Below, in pieces: positions 54,343-62,371 of a stretch of DNA of 64,000 bases. The stretch's first letter is position 1, and each line of letters opens with the position of its first letter. The position numbers were made by a program, and so were the translations under genes. The DNA is from Arthrobacter sp. V1I9 (GTDB lineage Bacteria; Actinomycetota; Actinomycetes; Actinomycetales; Micrococcaceae): contig NZ_JAUSYU010000001.1 in the NCBI RefSeq assembly GCF_030817075.1, positions 3,596,001 through 3,660,000 of the forward strand. Direction: 5' to 3'. The notes under the pieces are model-generated. The model saw only the letters and a list, made by a program, of their open reading frames with translations. It was not told where the DNA came from and made no database searches.

Positions 54343-55635
54343 TTACTGCTTTTCGCTGTCCAGGAACTTCTGGAAGGCGTCGTGGGCCGAGTCGGCTGCC
54401 GCGGAGGCATCGGCACCTGTGATGCTGGCTACGATCGGCTCACCCACGATTTCCCTGGCCTTGCCCACGGTGACAACCTCGGGGCGGTCATGGCCCACAC
54501 CGTTTTCCGCGCTGACGGCGATGGCGTCAGCAAGGTCCTTGGGGTAGGTGGAGGTCCCCTCGGGGTTGGACCATACGGAGGCGCGGGGTCCGGGAACACC
54601 GGCCTTCTGTGCAGCCAGGGTACGTTCCTTGCTCGTTGCCCACTGGATGAACTTCCAGGCGTTGTCCTGGTTGCTGGAAGCCTCGTTCACGGCCAGGCCC
54701 CAGGAGGGGATGTTGTACGGCTTGGAACCGGCAGGACCTGCGGGCAGCGGTGCAAACCCTACCGAGTCCGCCACTTTCGACTTGGCGGGGTCGGTGGCGT
54801 TCTTGTAAAGCGAGTCAGCCTCGGTGTAGAAAGCGGCCTTGCCCTGGGTGAAGATTGCCATCGCCTCCGGCCAGCTCATATCGGTGCTGACGTTGGCGGG
54901 GCCGTAGTTCTTGATCAGGCCGCCGTAGTAGGCGTAAGCCTTCTTCGCAGCGTCCGAGTTGACGGCGGACTTGCCGCTGGAGTCTGTGAAGTCGCCGCCG
55001 AAGCTGTACAGGAAGCTGGAGAACTGGGTGACGGCAGTGGACTTGCCGGTGCGGGCCACGAAACCAGCGGTATCCGGGGTGGATTCCTTGATGGCCTTGG
55101 CAGCCGCTTCGAGCTCCTCCATGGTCTTGGGGACCTCCAGGCCTGCGGCCTTGAGGAGGTCCTTGCGGTAGTAGAGGACCTCGCGCTCGGTGATGATCGG
55201 GACGCCGACGACCTTGCCGTCGGCGGTGGTGGCCTTCACCGGGCCCTCCTGGTAGTCCTTCCAGTCCCAGCCGGAATCAGAGGACACCTTTTCGGTCAGG
55301 TCGGCAAGGTAGCCGTTCTTGGCGAAGGCCTTGCCTTCCTGGAGCGGGCGGTACATCATCACGTCGATCTCATCGCTGCCGGCGTTGAGCTTGACGTTGT
55401 ACTGGTCGGAGAGCTGGTCTTCGCCGAGCTGGGTCAGCTCCACTTTCAGGCCGCTGGACTGCTCAAACTCGGGGATGGCGGACTTGATGCCTTCAGTCCA
55501 TACATGGTTGGCGAGCGTCACCCGGACCACACCTGATTCCTTGGCATCGTCACTGCCGCTCCCGCTGCAGGCCGTGAGCCCGAACGAAAGTGCAGCGGCG
55601 ACTGCCGCGTACTTCATTACTGCACGTCGCTTCAT
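54343..55635 (-). CDS. Extracellular sugar-binding lipoprotein (hexonate ABC importer)
   Basis: 430 residues from ATG 55635 (SD AAGGAG, spacing 5). Lipoprotein signal: MKRRAVMKYAAVAAALSFGL then the lipobox LTAC. Solute-binding protein family 1 fold with the typical VGVPIITEREVLYYRKDLL strand-hinge region. Highest expression is expected as first gene of the unit. The ligand is inferred as a hexonate or oligosaccharide yielding one, from the downstream enzymes. Confidence 0.9.
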   Translation of the reverse strand: MKRRAVMKYAAVAAALSFGLTACSGSGSDDAKESGVVRVTLANHVWTEGIKSAIPEFEQSSGLKVELTQLGEDQLSDQYNVKLNAGSDEIDVMMYRPLQEGKAFAKNGYLADLTEKVSSDSGWDWKDYQEGPVKATTADGKVVGVPIITEREVLYYRKDLLKAAGLEVPKTMEELEAAAKAIKESTPDTAGFVARTGKSTAVTQFSSFLYSFGGDFTDSSGKSAVNSDAAKKAYAYYGGLIKNYGPANVSTDMSWPEAMAIFTQGKAAFYTEADSLYKNATDPAKSKVADSVGFAPLPAGPAGSKPYNIPSWGLAVNEASSNQDNAWKFIQWATSKERTLAAQKAGVPGPRASVWSNPEGTSTYPKDLADAIAVSAENGVGHDRPEVVTVGKAREIVGEPIVASITGADASAAADSAHDAFQKFLDSEKQ

Positions 55636-55722
55636 TACGACTCCTTTTTCTTTGGCTGGCGTCACTGCCCAGCCGGTCGCTGACGCTTCTTTACGTCTGC
55701 TCTGGATGCGAGCATAAGCGGA

Positions 55723-55735
55723 TAAGTCAGACTTA
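55723..55735. promoter_or_regulatory. FadR-type GntR operator candidate
   Basis: TAAGTCAGACTTA is a perfect palindrome around one base, containing the GT-N3-AC core typical of FadR-subfamily operators. It is in the divergent promoter between the GntR gene and the binding-protein gene. Confidence 0.65.
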
Positions 55736-55770
55736 GACAACCCCTTTTTGCCGACCAGTATGATTTAGGC

Positions 55771-56541
55771 ATGAGACTTCCAAGGGTGGCGTCCCCTACG
55801 GACCGGCACGCGGCGTTGGTGCAGAGCCTCGGTCTGTCAATCGCGGACGGGCGGCTCGCGCCACTTTCCATCCTGCGGCTGGATGAGTTGGAGGAGCAGC
55901 ACAAGGTATCCCGTTCGGTGGTCCGGGAGGCAGCTCGGGTGCTCTCGTCGAAAGGAATGCTGGAATCCCGCCGGCGCTTCGGCACAGTGGTGCAGCCTGA
56001 GGAATCCTGGAACCTCTACGACCCCGAGGTGATCCGCTGGCGGCTGGCGTCCTCCCGCCGGCTGGAGCAACTGCAGTCGCTTAATGAACTGCGGGGAGCG
56101 GTGGAACCGCAGGCCGCCCGTCTTGCCGCCGAACGCGGGTCCTGGGACGCGGGCAGCGAACTTGTCTCCCTTGCAGCACGGTTATGGGCCGCCGGCCAGC
56201 GCGGCGAGCAGGAGGAGTTCCTCCGCCTGGACGTGGAGTTCCACGCGGCTGTGCTTAAAGCCTCCGGCAATGCCATGTTTTCCCAGCTTCAGGAGCTGGT
56301 GGCTGAGGTCCTCACCGGCCGCTCGGAGCACGGCCTGATGCCCCACCTTCCGCACCACGAAGCACTGCAGCTGCACGTGGACGTGGCGAGTGCCATTCAA
56401 CGCAGGGAGGCCGGCGCAGCCCACGCAGCCATGAGCAGGATCGTGGAACAGTCCTCCGAAGAGATGAGCCAGATCTGGTCGAGCACTCACGATGCAGGCG
56501 GCGCATCCCTTGCCACCCAGGCGGACAAAGCCGTGAAGTAG
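55771..56541 (+). CDS. FadR-type GntR regulator of the hexonate operon
   Basis: 256 residues. wHTH (residues ~25-80: LDELEEQHKVSRSVVREAAR) and C-terminal FCD ligand domain with metal-binding His residues in VEFHAAVLKASGN and LPHHEALQLHVDV. ATG at 55771 is preceded by TATGAT at 55759-55764, exactly 6 nt upstream, without SD. Divergence from the ABC/dehydratase operon and a perfect dyad between them make it the likely repressor, relieved by a sugar acid or KDG-type ligand. Confidence 0.88.
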   Translation: MRLPRVASPTDRHAALVQSLGLSIADGRLAPLSILRLDELEEQHKVSRSVVREAARVLSSKGMLESRRRFGTVVQPEESWNLYDPEVIRWRLASSRRLEQLQSLNELRGAVEPQAARLAAERGSWDAGSELVSLAARLWAAGQRGEQEEFLRLDVEFHAAVLKASGNAMFSQLQELVAEVLTGRSEHGLMPHLPHHEALQLHVDVASAIQRREAGAAHAAMSRIVEQSSEEMSQIWSSTHDAGGASLATQADKAVK

Positions 56542-56728
56542 TCCGGGTTTGCGGCCCTTACGGCCGCCCGAAGGACCTCACACACCGCCGCCCCCGACGG
56601 TCATCAGGGCACCCCAGCCGGCGCTTTCGCACAACAGTTCCATGATGTCCTTTCAAGGGGTGATGCCGGGAGAGCCAGCGGCGGCATAAACATGCTCTGC
56701 GCCGCAGCGGTGCAATCCCCTGCAAACA

Positions 56729-56775
56729 AAACGGGAATCCGGGGCGACCACGGCGGTCGCCCCGGATTCCCGTTT
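56729..56775. terminator. Long bidirectional terminator hairpin
   Basis: A perfect 21-bp stem with a 5-nt loop, beginning AAACGGGAATCC and ending in GTTT. It separates the convergent GntR and xylA genes. The rest of the 272-bp gap 56542-56813 shows no gene or other structure. Confidence 0.88.
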
Positions 56776-56813
56776 ATGGGCCGGTACCTTCAGCCAGCAG
56801 CGGAGGGTGCCGG

Positions 56814-58001
56814 TTAGCGGGCGTTGAGGAGGTGTTCGAGGGCGAGCTGGTTGAGGCGGATGAACGCGAAGGAGCGTTCGGCGGCTTTGTTGGCGTCGAA
56901 AGCTTCGAAGGCGGTGGTGTCGGCCAGCAGGTCGGTGGCGGTTTCGCCGGCGGCGAGGGTGGTTTCGCCGAGTTCGTAGACGCCGGAGGCGGCGAGGGCT
57001 TCCTGGACCTGGGGGTCGGCGCGGAAGGCGGTGGCGCGTTCCTTCAGCAGCAGGTACATGGCCATGTTGGCTTTGGCTGATTCCCAGACGCCGTCGTAGC
57101 CGTCGGTGCGGGAGGGCTTGTAGTCGAAGTGGCGCGGGCCCTCGTAGCGGGGTCCGCCGTTGGGGAACCCGTTTTCGAGCAGGTCAACGGTGAAGAAGGC
57201 GCTGGTGAGGTCGCCGTGGCCGAAGACGAGGTCCTGGTCGTACTTGATGCCGCGCTGGCCGTTGAGGTCGATGTGGAAGAGCTTCCCGGCCCAGAGTGCC
57301 TGGGCGATGCCGTGGGTGAAGTTCAGCCCGGCCATCTGCTCGTGCCCGGTTTCGGGGTTCAGGCCCACGATGTCGCCGTGTTCGAGCTGGGCGATGAACG
57401 CCAGGGCGTGGCCGACGGTGGGGAGGAAGATGTCGCCGCGGGGTTCGTTGGGCTTGGGTTCGAGGGCGATGCGGAGGTTGTAGCCCTTGTCCTTGATGTA
57501 GGCGGCGGCGGTGTCCACGCCCTCGCGCATCCGGTCCAGGGCCGCGGCGAGGTCCTTGGAGCCGTCGTATTCGCTGCCTTCGCGTCCGCCCCACATCACA
57601 AAGGTTTCGGCGCCGAACTCGGCGGCCGAATCGATGTTGCGCAGGACCTTGGACAAGGCGAAGCGGCGGATGGACCGGTCGTTGGAGGTAAAACCGCCGT
57701 CCTTGAATACCGGGTGGCTGAACAGGTTCGTGGTGACCATCGGGACCTTCAGGCCGGTCTCGGCCAGGGCTGCCTTGAAGTTCTTCAGGATCAGGTCCCG
57801 CTCCGAGGCCGTGGCGTCAAACGGAATCAGGTCGTTGTCGTGGAACGTGATGCCGTACGCGCCGAGCCCGGCCAGCCGGTGCACCGCCTCCACCGGGTCC
57901 AGCTCCGCGCGGGTGGCAACACCGAACGGGTCAGCGCCGGTCCACCCAACAGTCCAAAGACCGAATGTGAACTTATCAGCAGGCGTGGGGGAAAGAGTCA
58001 T
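56814..58001 (-). CDS. xylA: Xylose isomerase (actinobacterial class)
   Basis: 395 residues from ATG 58001 (SD AAGGA); an ATG five codons upstream is less well placed. TIM-barrel isomerase: catalytic His in [12 protein letters not shown] (residue ~54), metal ligands in [11 protein letters not shown] and [21 protein letters not shown]. It interconverts xylose and xylulose. No xylulose kinase gene is visible in the window. The upstream region contains a short dyad. Confidence 0.95.
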   Translation of the reverse strand: MTLSPTPADKFTFGLWTVGWTGADPFGVATRAELDPVEAVHRLAGLGAYGITFHDNDLIPFDATASERDLILKNFKAALAETGLKVPMVTTNLFSHPVFKDGGFTSNDRSIRRFALSKVLRNIDSAAEFGAETFVMWGGREGSEYDGSKDLAAALDRMREGVDTAAAYIKDKGYNLRIALEPKPNEPRGDIFLPTVGHALAFIAQLEHGDIVGLNPETGHEQMAGLNFTHGIAQALWAGKLFHIDLNGQRGIKYDQDLVFGHGDLTSAFFTVDLLENGFPNGGPRYEGPRHFDYKPSRTDGYDGVWESAKANMAMYLLLKERATAFRADPQVQEALAASGVYELGETTLAAGETATDLLADTTAFEAFDANKAAERSFAFIRLNQLALEHLLNAR

Positions 58002-58045
58002 GATGCGTCCTTGCACTGGAATTGATTGGGGGCCGAAAGGCCAAT

Positions 58046-58064
58046 TAGTTTATACACTGAACTA
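58046..58064. promoter_or_regulatory. Dyad upstream of xylA
   Basis: TAGTT and AACTA are inverted 5-bp arms in TAGTTTATACACTGAACTA, 45 bp upstream of the xylA ATG. The TTAGTTTA start resembles sites bound by ROK-type XylR repressors; no such gene is present in the window. Confidence 0.4.
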
Positions 58065-58126
58065 TATGAGGAACGGTGCGCCGGGGTCAAGGGCGCACCG
58101 CCCCTGTAGTTCGACCGGGCAGGAAG

Positions 58127-58858
58127 TCAGCCCCGGCGGGCAGGCCTGTCAAAGCGCCATCCCTCGGACTTCAGTTCCGGGATGATCTGGTCCACCGCTT
58201 CCACCGTCTGGGTCCTGTCTCCGCCGCCGTCGTGCAGGAGCACCACTCCCCCCGGCCTGATGCCCTCCTTGAGGCGGCGTACCAGCTCTGCCGTTCCCGG
58301 CGGATCCCAGTCGCCCACCACCGTCGCCCACCCGAGGGGCTGCATGCCCAACCCGGCGGCTACCTGCGGAGTCCCGCCCCAGCTTCCGTAGGGCGCACGG
58401 AAGTAGTTGATCTTCGCCTCCGGAACGGCCTGGCGGATAACGGCGCTGGTTTCTTCAAGATCGGCCCTGATGGCGTCAGCGCTCCACGACTCCATGTTGT
58501 CGTGGTGCATGGTGTGGTTGCAGAGCAGGTGGCCTGCGTCAGCAATTTGGCGGACGATTTCGGGGTGCTGTTTTACGTGGTCCCCCCATAGGCAGAACGT
58601 GGCTTTCACGTGGTGCTTCTCAAGCGCTGCCAGCAACCTGGGGGTGTTGACAGGGTCGGGGCCGTCGTCGAAGGTGAGGCTCAAGTACTTGCCCTCATGC
58701 CGGGTGGAATCAACAACCACTGGAGTGGCCTGGTCCGCTTGGGCAGGAGTTGCACCGGCGAGGACTGCGGGGATGGCCGCGCCGAATGCCAACGCAGTGG
58801 CAGCCAGGGGCAACGCCGCCTTGCGCAGAAGTATGGAGCGGTGAAAGGGGAAATTCAT
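58127..58858 (-). CDS. Secreted CE4 polysaccharide deacetylase
   Basis: 243 residues from ATG 58858 (SD AGAGG, spacing 5), preferred over a GTG two codons upstream. Signal peptide: basic start then AALPLAATALAFGAAIPAVL, with a Sec cleavage site near ATPAQA. NodB domain: TFDDGPD (catalytic Asp and metal Asp), NHTMHHD (metal His) and RAPYGSWGG. CE4 enzymes deacetylate xylan, chitin or peptidoglycan. A TTCCGGTA/TTCCGGAA operator shared with the xylanase promoter favours acetylxylan esterase activity. Confidence 0.85.
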   Translation of the reverse strand: MNFPFHRSILLRKAALPLAATALAFGAAIPAVLAGATPAQADQATPVVVDSTRHEGKYLSLTFDDGPDPVNTPRLLAALEKHHVKATFCLWGDHVKQHPEIVRQIADAGHLLCNHTMHHDNMESWSADAIRADLEETSAVIRQAVPEAKINYFRAPYGSWGGTPQVAAGLGMQPLGWATVVGDWDPPGTAELVRRLKEGIRPGGVVLLHDGGGDRTQTVEAVDQIIPELKSEGWRFDRPARRG

Positions 58859-58885
58859 GGCCACCTCTTTGGAGTCGCAAGAAAC

Positions 58886-58903
58886 TTCCGGTAATTTCCG
58901 GAA
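58886..58903. promoter_or_regulatory. LacI-type operator at the deacetylase promoter
   Basis: Two TTCCGG half-modules 10 bp apart form an 18-bp dyad of the form TTCCGGAANNTTCCGGAA with one mismatch. The perfect copy lies at 60112-60129 in the LacI/xylanase promoter. Confidence 0.65.
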
Positions 58904-58977
58904 CGCGCTTAGCGTAGGCGCGCCTCCAGGATCACGTCAAGGGTGGGTCAAAGGAACCGTGGAGCGAAGGATCAGCC

Positions 58978-59997
58978 TTAGCGGGGCGCCGTGCTATCCC
59001 TGATGACGAGCCTGGTTGACAGTTCCACGCGGGGGCTTTCGACCACTTCGCCCTGCAGCATCCGAAGCACGGTGCGGGCGGCAAGCTTGCCCATCTCCGC
59101 CAGCGGCTGCCGGACGGTGGTCAGAGGAGGAGAAGCCCAGCGGGCTTCCGGAAGGTCGTCGAAGCCGATGACGCTGATGTCCTCCGGTACCCGCAGTCCC
59201 TTCTTGCGCACTGCTTCATACACTCCCAGGGCCATCTGGTCACTCGCGGCAAAAACAGCCGACGGCGGCTCACCCAGCTCAAGCAGCCTGCAACCGGCAC
59301 GGAACCCGGACTGGTAGTCGAAGTCGCCTTCAACCACCAGGTCGGGGTCGAAAGGGATGCCGGCCGCGTCAAGGCCGGCGCGGTAGCCGTCCAGCCTGGC
59401 CCTGCTGCACCACAACCCGGGCGTGCCGGCCACGAACCCGATCCGGCGGTGGCCGGTTCCGGTGAGGTGCTCGGTGGCGCCTACAGCACCGGTCCAGTTC
59501 GTTGCACCAATCGTCGGGACGTCCAGGTCCGGCACGCCGGCAGGGTCGATCACCACTGCGGGAACGTGCAGGCGCTCCAGTTCGGCCCGCAGGAACGAAT
59601 CGAGATCAGTGGTAACGAGGATGGCACCGTCGCTCGCCCTGGCGCTGACGTTGTCGAGCCACTGCCGCGTGGAGGTTGGGCTTGCCTTGCGGTGGATAGC
59701 CGACACCACTGTGGAAGCCCCCGCCTCGTTGGCGGCCTCCTCCACACCCCGGATGATTTCCACGGCCCAGGGGCTGTCAAGGTCATTGAAAACGAGGTCG
59801 ATGAGGCCGGACCGGACGTCCGGGCGATTCCCCCGCCGTTGGTAGCCATGGTCCCGCAACAAGGTTTCCACCCGCTCGCGGGTCCGTGCGGAAACATCGC
59901 CGCGCCCGTTCAGTACGCGCGAGACAGTGGGCACCGAAACGCCCGCTTCGGCCGCAATAGCCGAAATTGTGACAGCCGGGCGCTTGGTCTCGGGCAC
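58978..59997 (-). CDS. LacI-family regulator of the xylan genes
   Basis: 339 residues from GTG 59997, selected for a perfect SD (AGGAGG) 7 nt upstream rather than the earlier open frame. HTH AAEAGVSVPTVSRVLNGRGD at residues ~15-35. Effector domain ends with VIGFDDLPEARWASPPLTTV. It is divergent from the GH10 xylanase gene with a perfect dyad between them and has a second copy of that dyad upstream of the deacetylase, so it probably represses both until xylo-oligosaccharides appear. Confidence 0.9.
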   Translation of the reverse strand: MPETKRPAVTISAIAAEAGVSVPTVSRVLNGRGDVSARTRERVETLLRDHGYQRRGNRPDVRSGLIDLVFNDLDSPWAVEIIRGVEEAANEAGASTVVSAIHRKASPTSTRQWLDNVSARASDGAILVTTDLDSFLRAELERLHVPAVVIDPAGVPDLDVPTIGATNWTGAVGATEHLTGTGHRRIGFVAGTPGLWCSRARLDGYRAGLDAAGIPFDPDLVVEGDFDYQSGFRAGCRLLELGEPPSAVFAASDQMALGVYEAVRKKGLRVPEDISVIGFDDLPEARWASPPLTTVRQPLAEMGKLAARTVLRMLQGEVVESPRVELSTRLVIRDSTAPR

Positions 59998-60111
59998 GCA
60001 ATCCTCCTGGTTTCGCTGCAAGTATAGGCCTTCCCGCCACACTGCCAGCCACGACTTTTCGGCAAACCCTTGACGCGCTCTCTGAAACACTCCTAATCTA
60101 CAACGACCACA

Positions 60112-60129
60112 TTCCGGAAGTTTCCGGAA
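60112..60129. promoter_or_regulatory. Perfect LacI-type operator in the lacI/xylanase promoter
   Basis: TTCCGGAAGTTTCCGGAA: two TTCCGGAA modules exactly 10 bp apart, together an 18-bp perfect dyad around GT. It is 54 bp upstream of the xylanase ATG and 115 bp from the lacI start. A one-mismatch copy precedes the CE4 gene. Confidence 0.72.
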
Positions 60130-60182
60130 AAGCTCCGATCGGATTCACGTGCCGATCGAGCGTACTCAAAGGAGAGCTTTAA

Positions 60183-61376
60183 ATGAAGGTTGCAAAACTC
60201 GTCGCTGCAGCTGTTATGGCGTCAGCGTTTGTCCTCCCCACGGCACTGCCTGCAGTCGCCGCCGGGAATGACAAGCCGCAGCCCCCCGGCCTCGCCAAGC
60301 AGGACACCCTGCGCTGGGCCGCACCGAAGAACGTCCGGATCGGCACTGCAGTTGCCGGCGGAGGCCACCACGAGACGATGCCGTATGCCAACCCGTTTAC
60401 TTCGGACCAGCAGTACCGCGAGGTTCTGGCTGCGGAGTTCAGCTCCGTGTCGCCGGAAAACCAGGCGAAGTGGGAATTCATCCACCCTCAGCGTGACCAG
60501 TACCGCTTTGCCGAGATGGACGCAATCGTCGAGTTCGCGCAGCAGAACGGCCAAGTGGTCCGCGGCCACACGCTGTTCTGGCACAGCCAGAACCCGGCTT
60601 GGCTGGAGCAGGGCAACTTCAGCAAGGATGAACTCCGTTCCATCCTGAAGGATCACATCACCACGGTTGTCGGACGGTACGCAGGCAAGATCCAGCAGTG
60701 GGATGTCGCCAACGAAATCTTCAACGACAATGGCACCCTCCGCACCACGGACAACATCTGGATCCGGGAACTCGGTCCGGAGATCATCGCTGACGCCTTC
60801 CGCTGGGCCCACGAAGCCGATCCGAAGGCCAAGCTCTTCTTCAACGACTACGGTGTTGAAAGCATCAACGCCAAGAGCACGGCCTACGTCAAACTCATTC
60901 CCAAGCTCCAGGCCCAGGGCGTCAAGGTGGACGGCTTCGCCGTGCAGGGCCACCTCAGCACGCAGTACGGCTTCCCCGGCGACATGCAGGCGAACCTTCA
61001 ACGCTTCGATGACCTTGGCCTGGAGACCGCAGTCACCGAGATCGATGTCCGCATGAACATTGCCGCCGGCACCAAGCCGACAGCCGAGCAACTGGCAAAG
61101 CAGTCCAGCTACTACCAGCGCGCACTCGAAGCCTGCCTGAATGTTGAGGACTGCAAGTCCTTCACCATCTGGGGCTTCAATGACAAGTACTCCTGGGTGC
61201 CGGTCTTCTTCAGCGGCCAGGGTGAGGCTACGGTGATGTGGGAGGACTACACCCGGAAGCCTTCCTATTACGCACTGCAGTCCACGCTCCTGAAGGCGAA
61301 CCCGGGCGGAGACCAGGCGTTTGGACCACCACCCCGCCTACCAGCAGTAACACCGGCGGTAGCCAGTAAGTCCTGA
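60183..61376 (+). CDS. GH10 endo-1,4-beta-xylanase
   Basis: 397 residues, SD AAAGGAG. Sec signal peptide (KLVAAAVMASAFVLPTALPA, cleaved near AVAAG). GH10 catalytic barrel: acid/base E178 in WDVANEIF and nucleophile E286 in VTEIDVR. It cleaves xylan backbone outside the cell. No carbohydrate-binding module follows: the last ~20 residues in this frame look random, while a +2 frame at 61322 reads a Thr/Pro/Ser linker ending in a stop at 61367. A terminator follows. Confidence 0.93.
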   Translation: MKVAKLVAAAVMASAFVLPTALPAVAAGNDKPQPPGLAKQDTLRWAAPKNVRIGTAVAGGGHHETMPYANPFTSDQQYREVLAAEFSSVSPENQAKWEFIHPQRDQYRFAEMDAIVEFAQQNGQVVRGHTLFWHSQNPAWLEQGNFSKDELRSILKDHITTVVGRYAGKIQQWDVANEIFNDNGTLRTTDNIWIRELGPEIIADAFRWAHEADPKAKLFFNDYGVESINAKSTAYVKLIPKLQAQGVKVDGFAVQGHLSTQYGFPGDMQANLQRFDDLGLETAVTEIDVRMNIAAGTKPTAEQLAKQSSYYQRALEACLNVEDCKSFTIWGFNDKYSWVPVFFSGQGEATVMWEDYTRKPSYYALQSTLLKANPGGDQAFGPPPRLPAVTPAVASKS

Positions 61377-61381
61377 CAGAG

Positions 61382-61414
61382 CGGCCCGGAACCACACGGT
61401 TCCGGGCCGTTTTT
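61382..61414 (+). terminator. Rho-independent terminator
   Basis: Perfect 12-bp stem CGGCCCGGAACC/GGTTCCGGGCCG with a 4-nt loop followed by TTTTT, right after the xylanase stop and before the convergent epimerase gene. Confidence 0.92.
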
Positions 61415-61425
61415 ACTTACTGCCG

Positions 61426-62338
61426 CTAACCCTCCACCGCGTGGACCCGGAACGTGAGGGAATGTGTCTGTCCGGCTTCAAGAACAACAAGGTCGTGGCC
61501 CGAGTTGAAGGCATCGGGCGGGCAGGTCATGGGTTCAACAGCCAGCCCCTTCCGGCCGCGCAGCTCTCCGGAGTAGAGCTGCAACCAGGGAGCGTCAGTT
61601 CCACTGGCTTCCACCACTGCCGAAAGCTGCAGGTCGGGGTTGCGCAGCGTCACATCCCACTTCCCCTCCGGGAGGTTGGTGAAGGCATGATCCAGCGACT
61701 GGGAGGCCAGCATCCGAAGATCCGAGAAATCGAAGTCCGTGCCGTGAGTGTCCAGGAGCTCGGTTGGCTGGAGCTTTTCATCCGTCAGGAGCACCTTGCC
61801 CGCGCGGAAGCTCAATTCACAGTTGGAAACGTCCTCGCCACCCACAGTGATGTAAGGGTGCGAGCCAGTGCCGTAAGGTGCCGCTGCCGTGCCGCAGTTC
61901 GTGGCAGCAAGCTCGACATGCAGCCCGGTCTCTGCGTCCAATGTGTAACGCGCCGACAGCGCGAGCTGGAACGGGTAACCGGGTTCTCCATGCAGCAGGT
62001 GCGTAAACACCACGTCAGCCTGCGAGCGCTGCTCCACCTGCCACGCGTTCCACAGTGCCAGCCCGTGCAGGGCACTGCCGGTAGCCGCCTCGTTCACCGG
62101 CAGCTCATACCGCTGCCCGCGGAAGCTGTAGGCGCCCCCTGCCACCCGGTTGGGCCATGGCATGAGCACTTTTCCCGCATAGGCAGGCGGCAGATCGTCC
62201 GCGGGGAAGGGCAACACGATGTCCTTCCCCCGGAAGGACAGGTTCACGAGCCCGGCTCCCACGGTTGCTGCTGTTGCCTTGTAGTCACCCGCCTCTAGGA
62301 TTATCAGCTTCCCGTTAGGGCGTGGCGTTCGGTGACAT
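61426..62338 (-). CDS. galM: Aldose 1-epimerase (mutarotase), start disrupted by an extra base
   Basis: About 300 residues. GalM fold: MPWPNRVAGGAYSFRGQRYE near the N-terminal third, then HGLALWNAWQVEQ, GSHPYITVGG and WLQLYSGELRGRKGLAVEPM, including the catalytic His and Glu regions. The only well-placed ATG (62338, SD AGGA) reads seven codons then a stop at 62317-62315; removing one C from the CCC run (62318-62320) joins it in frame to GKLIILEAGDY. As read, translation must start at the distant in-frame ATG 62427, inside the LacI gene, or the base is a sequencing error. It interconverts aldose anomers for xylose or other sugar use. Confidence 0.78.
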
Positions 62339-62371
62339 GGTGTTCCTTTCAGGAAGGTGCTGCCCCAGGTT

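Noticed and set aside
56542..56813. Small gene or RNA in the 272-bp gap
   Set aside because: Only the long terminator hairpin stands out; no start with SD and no conserved-looking frame.
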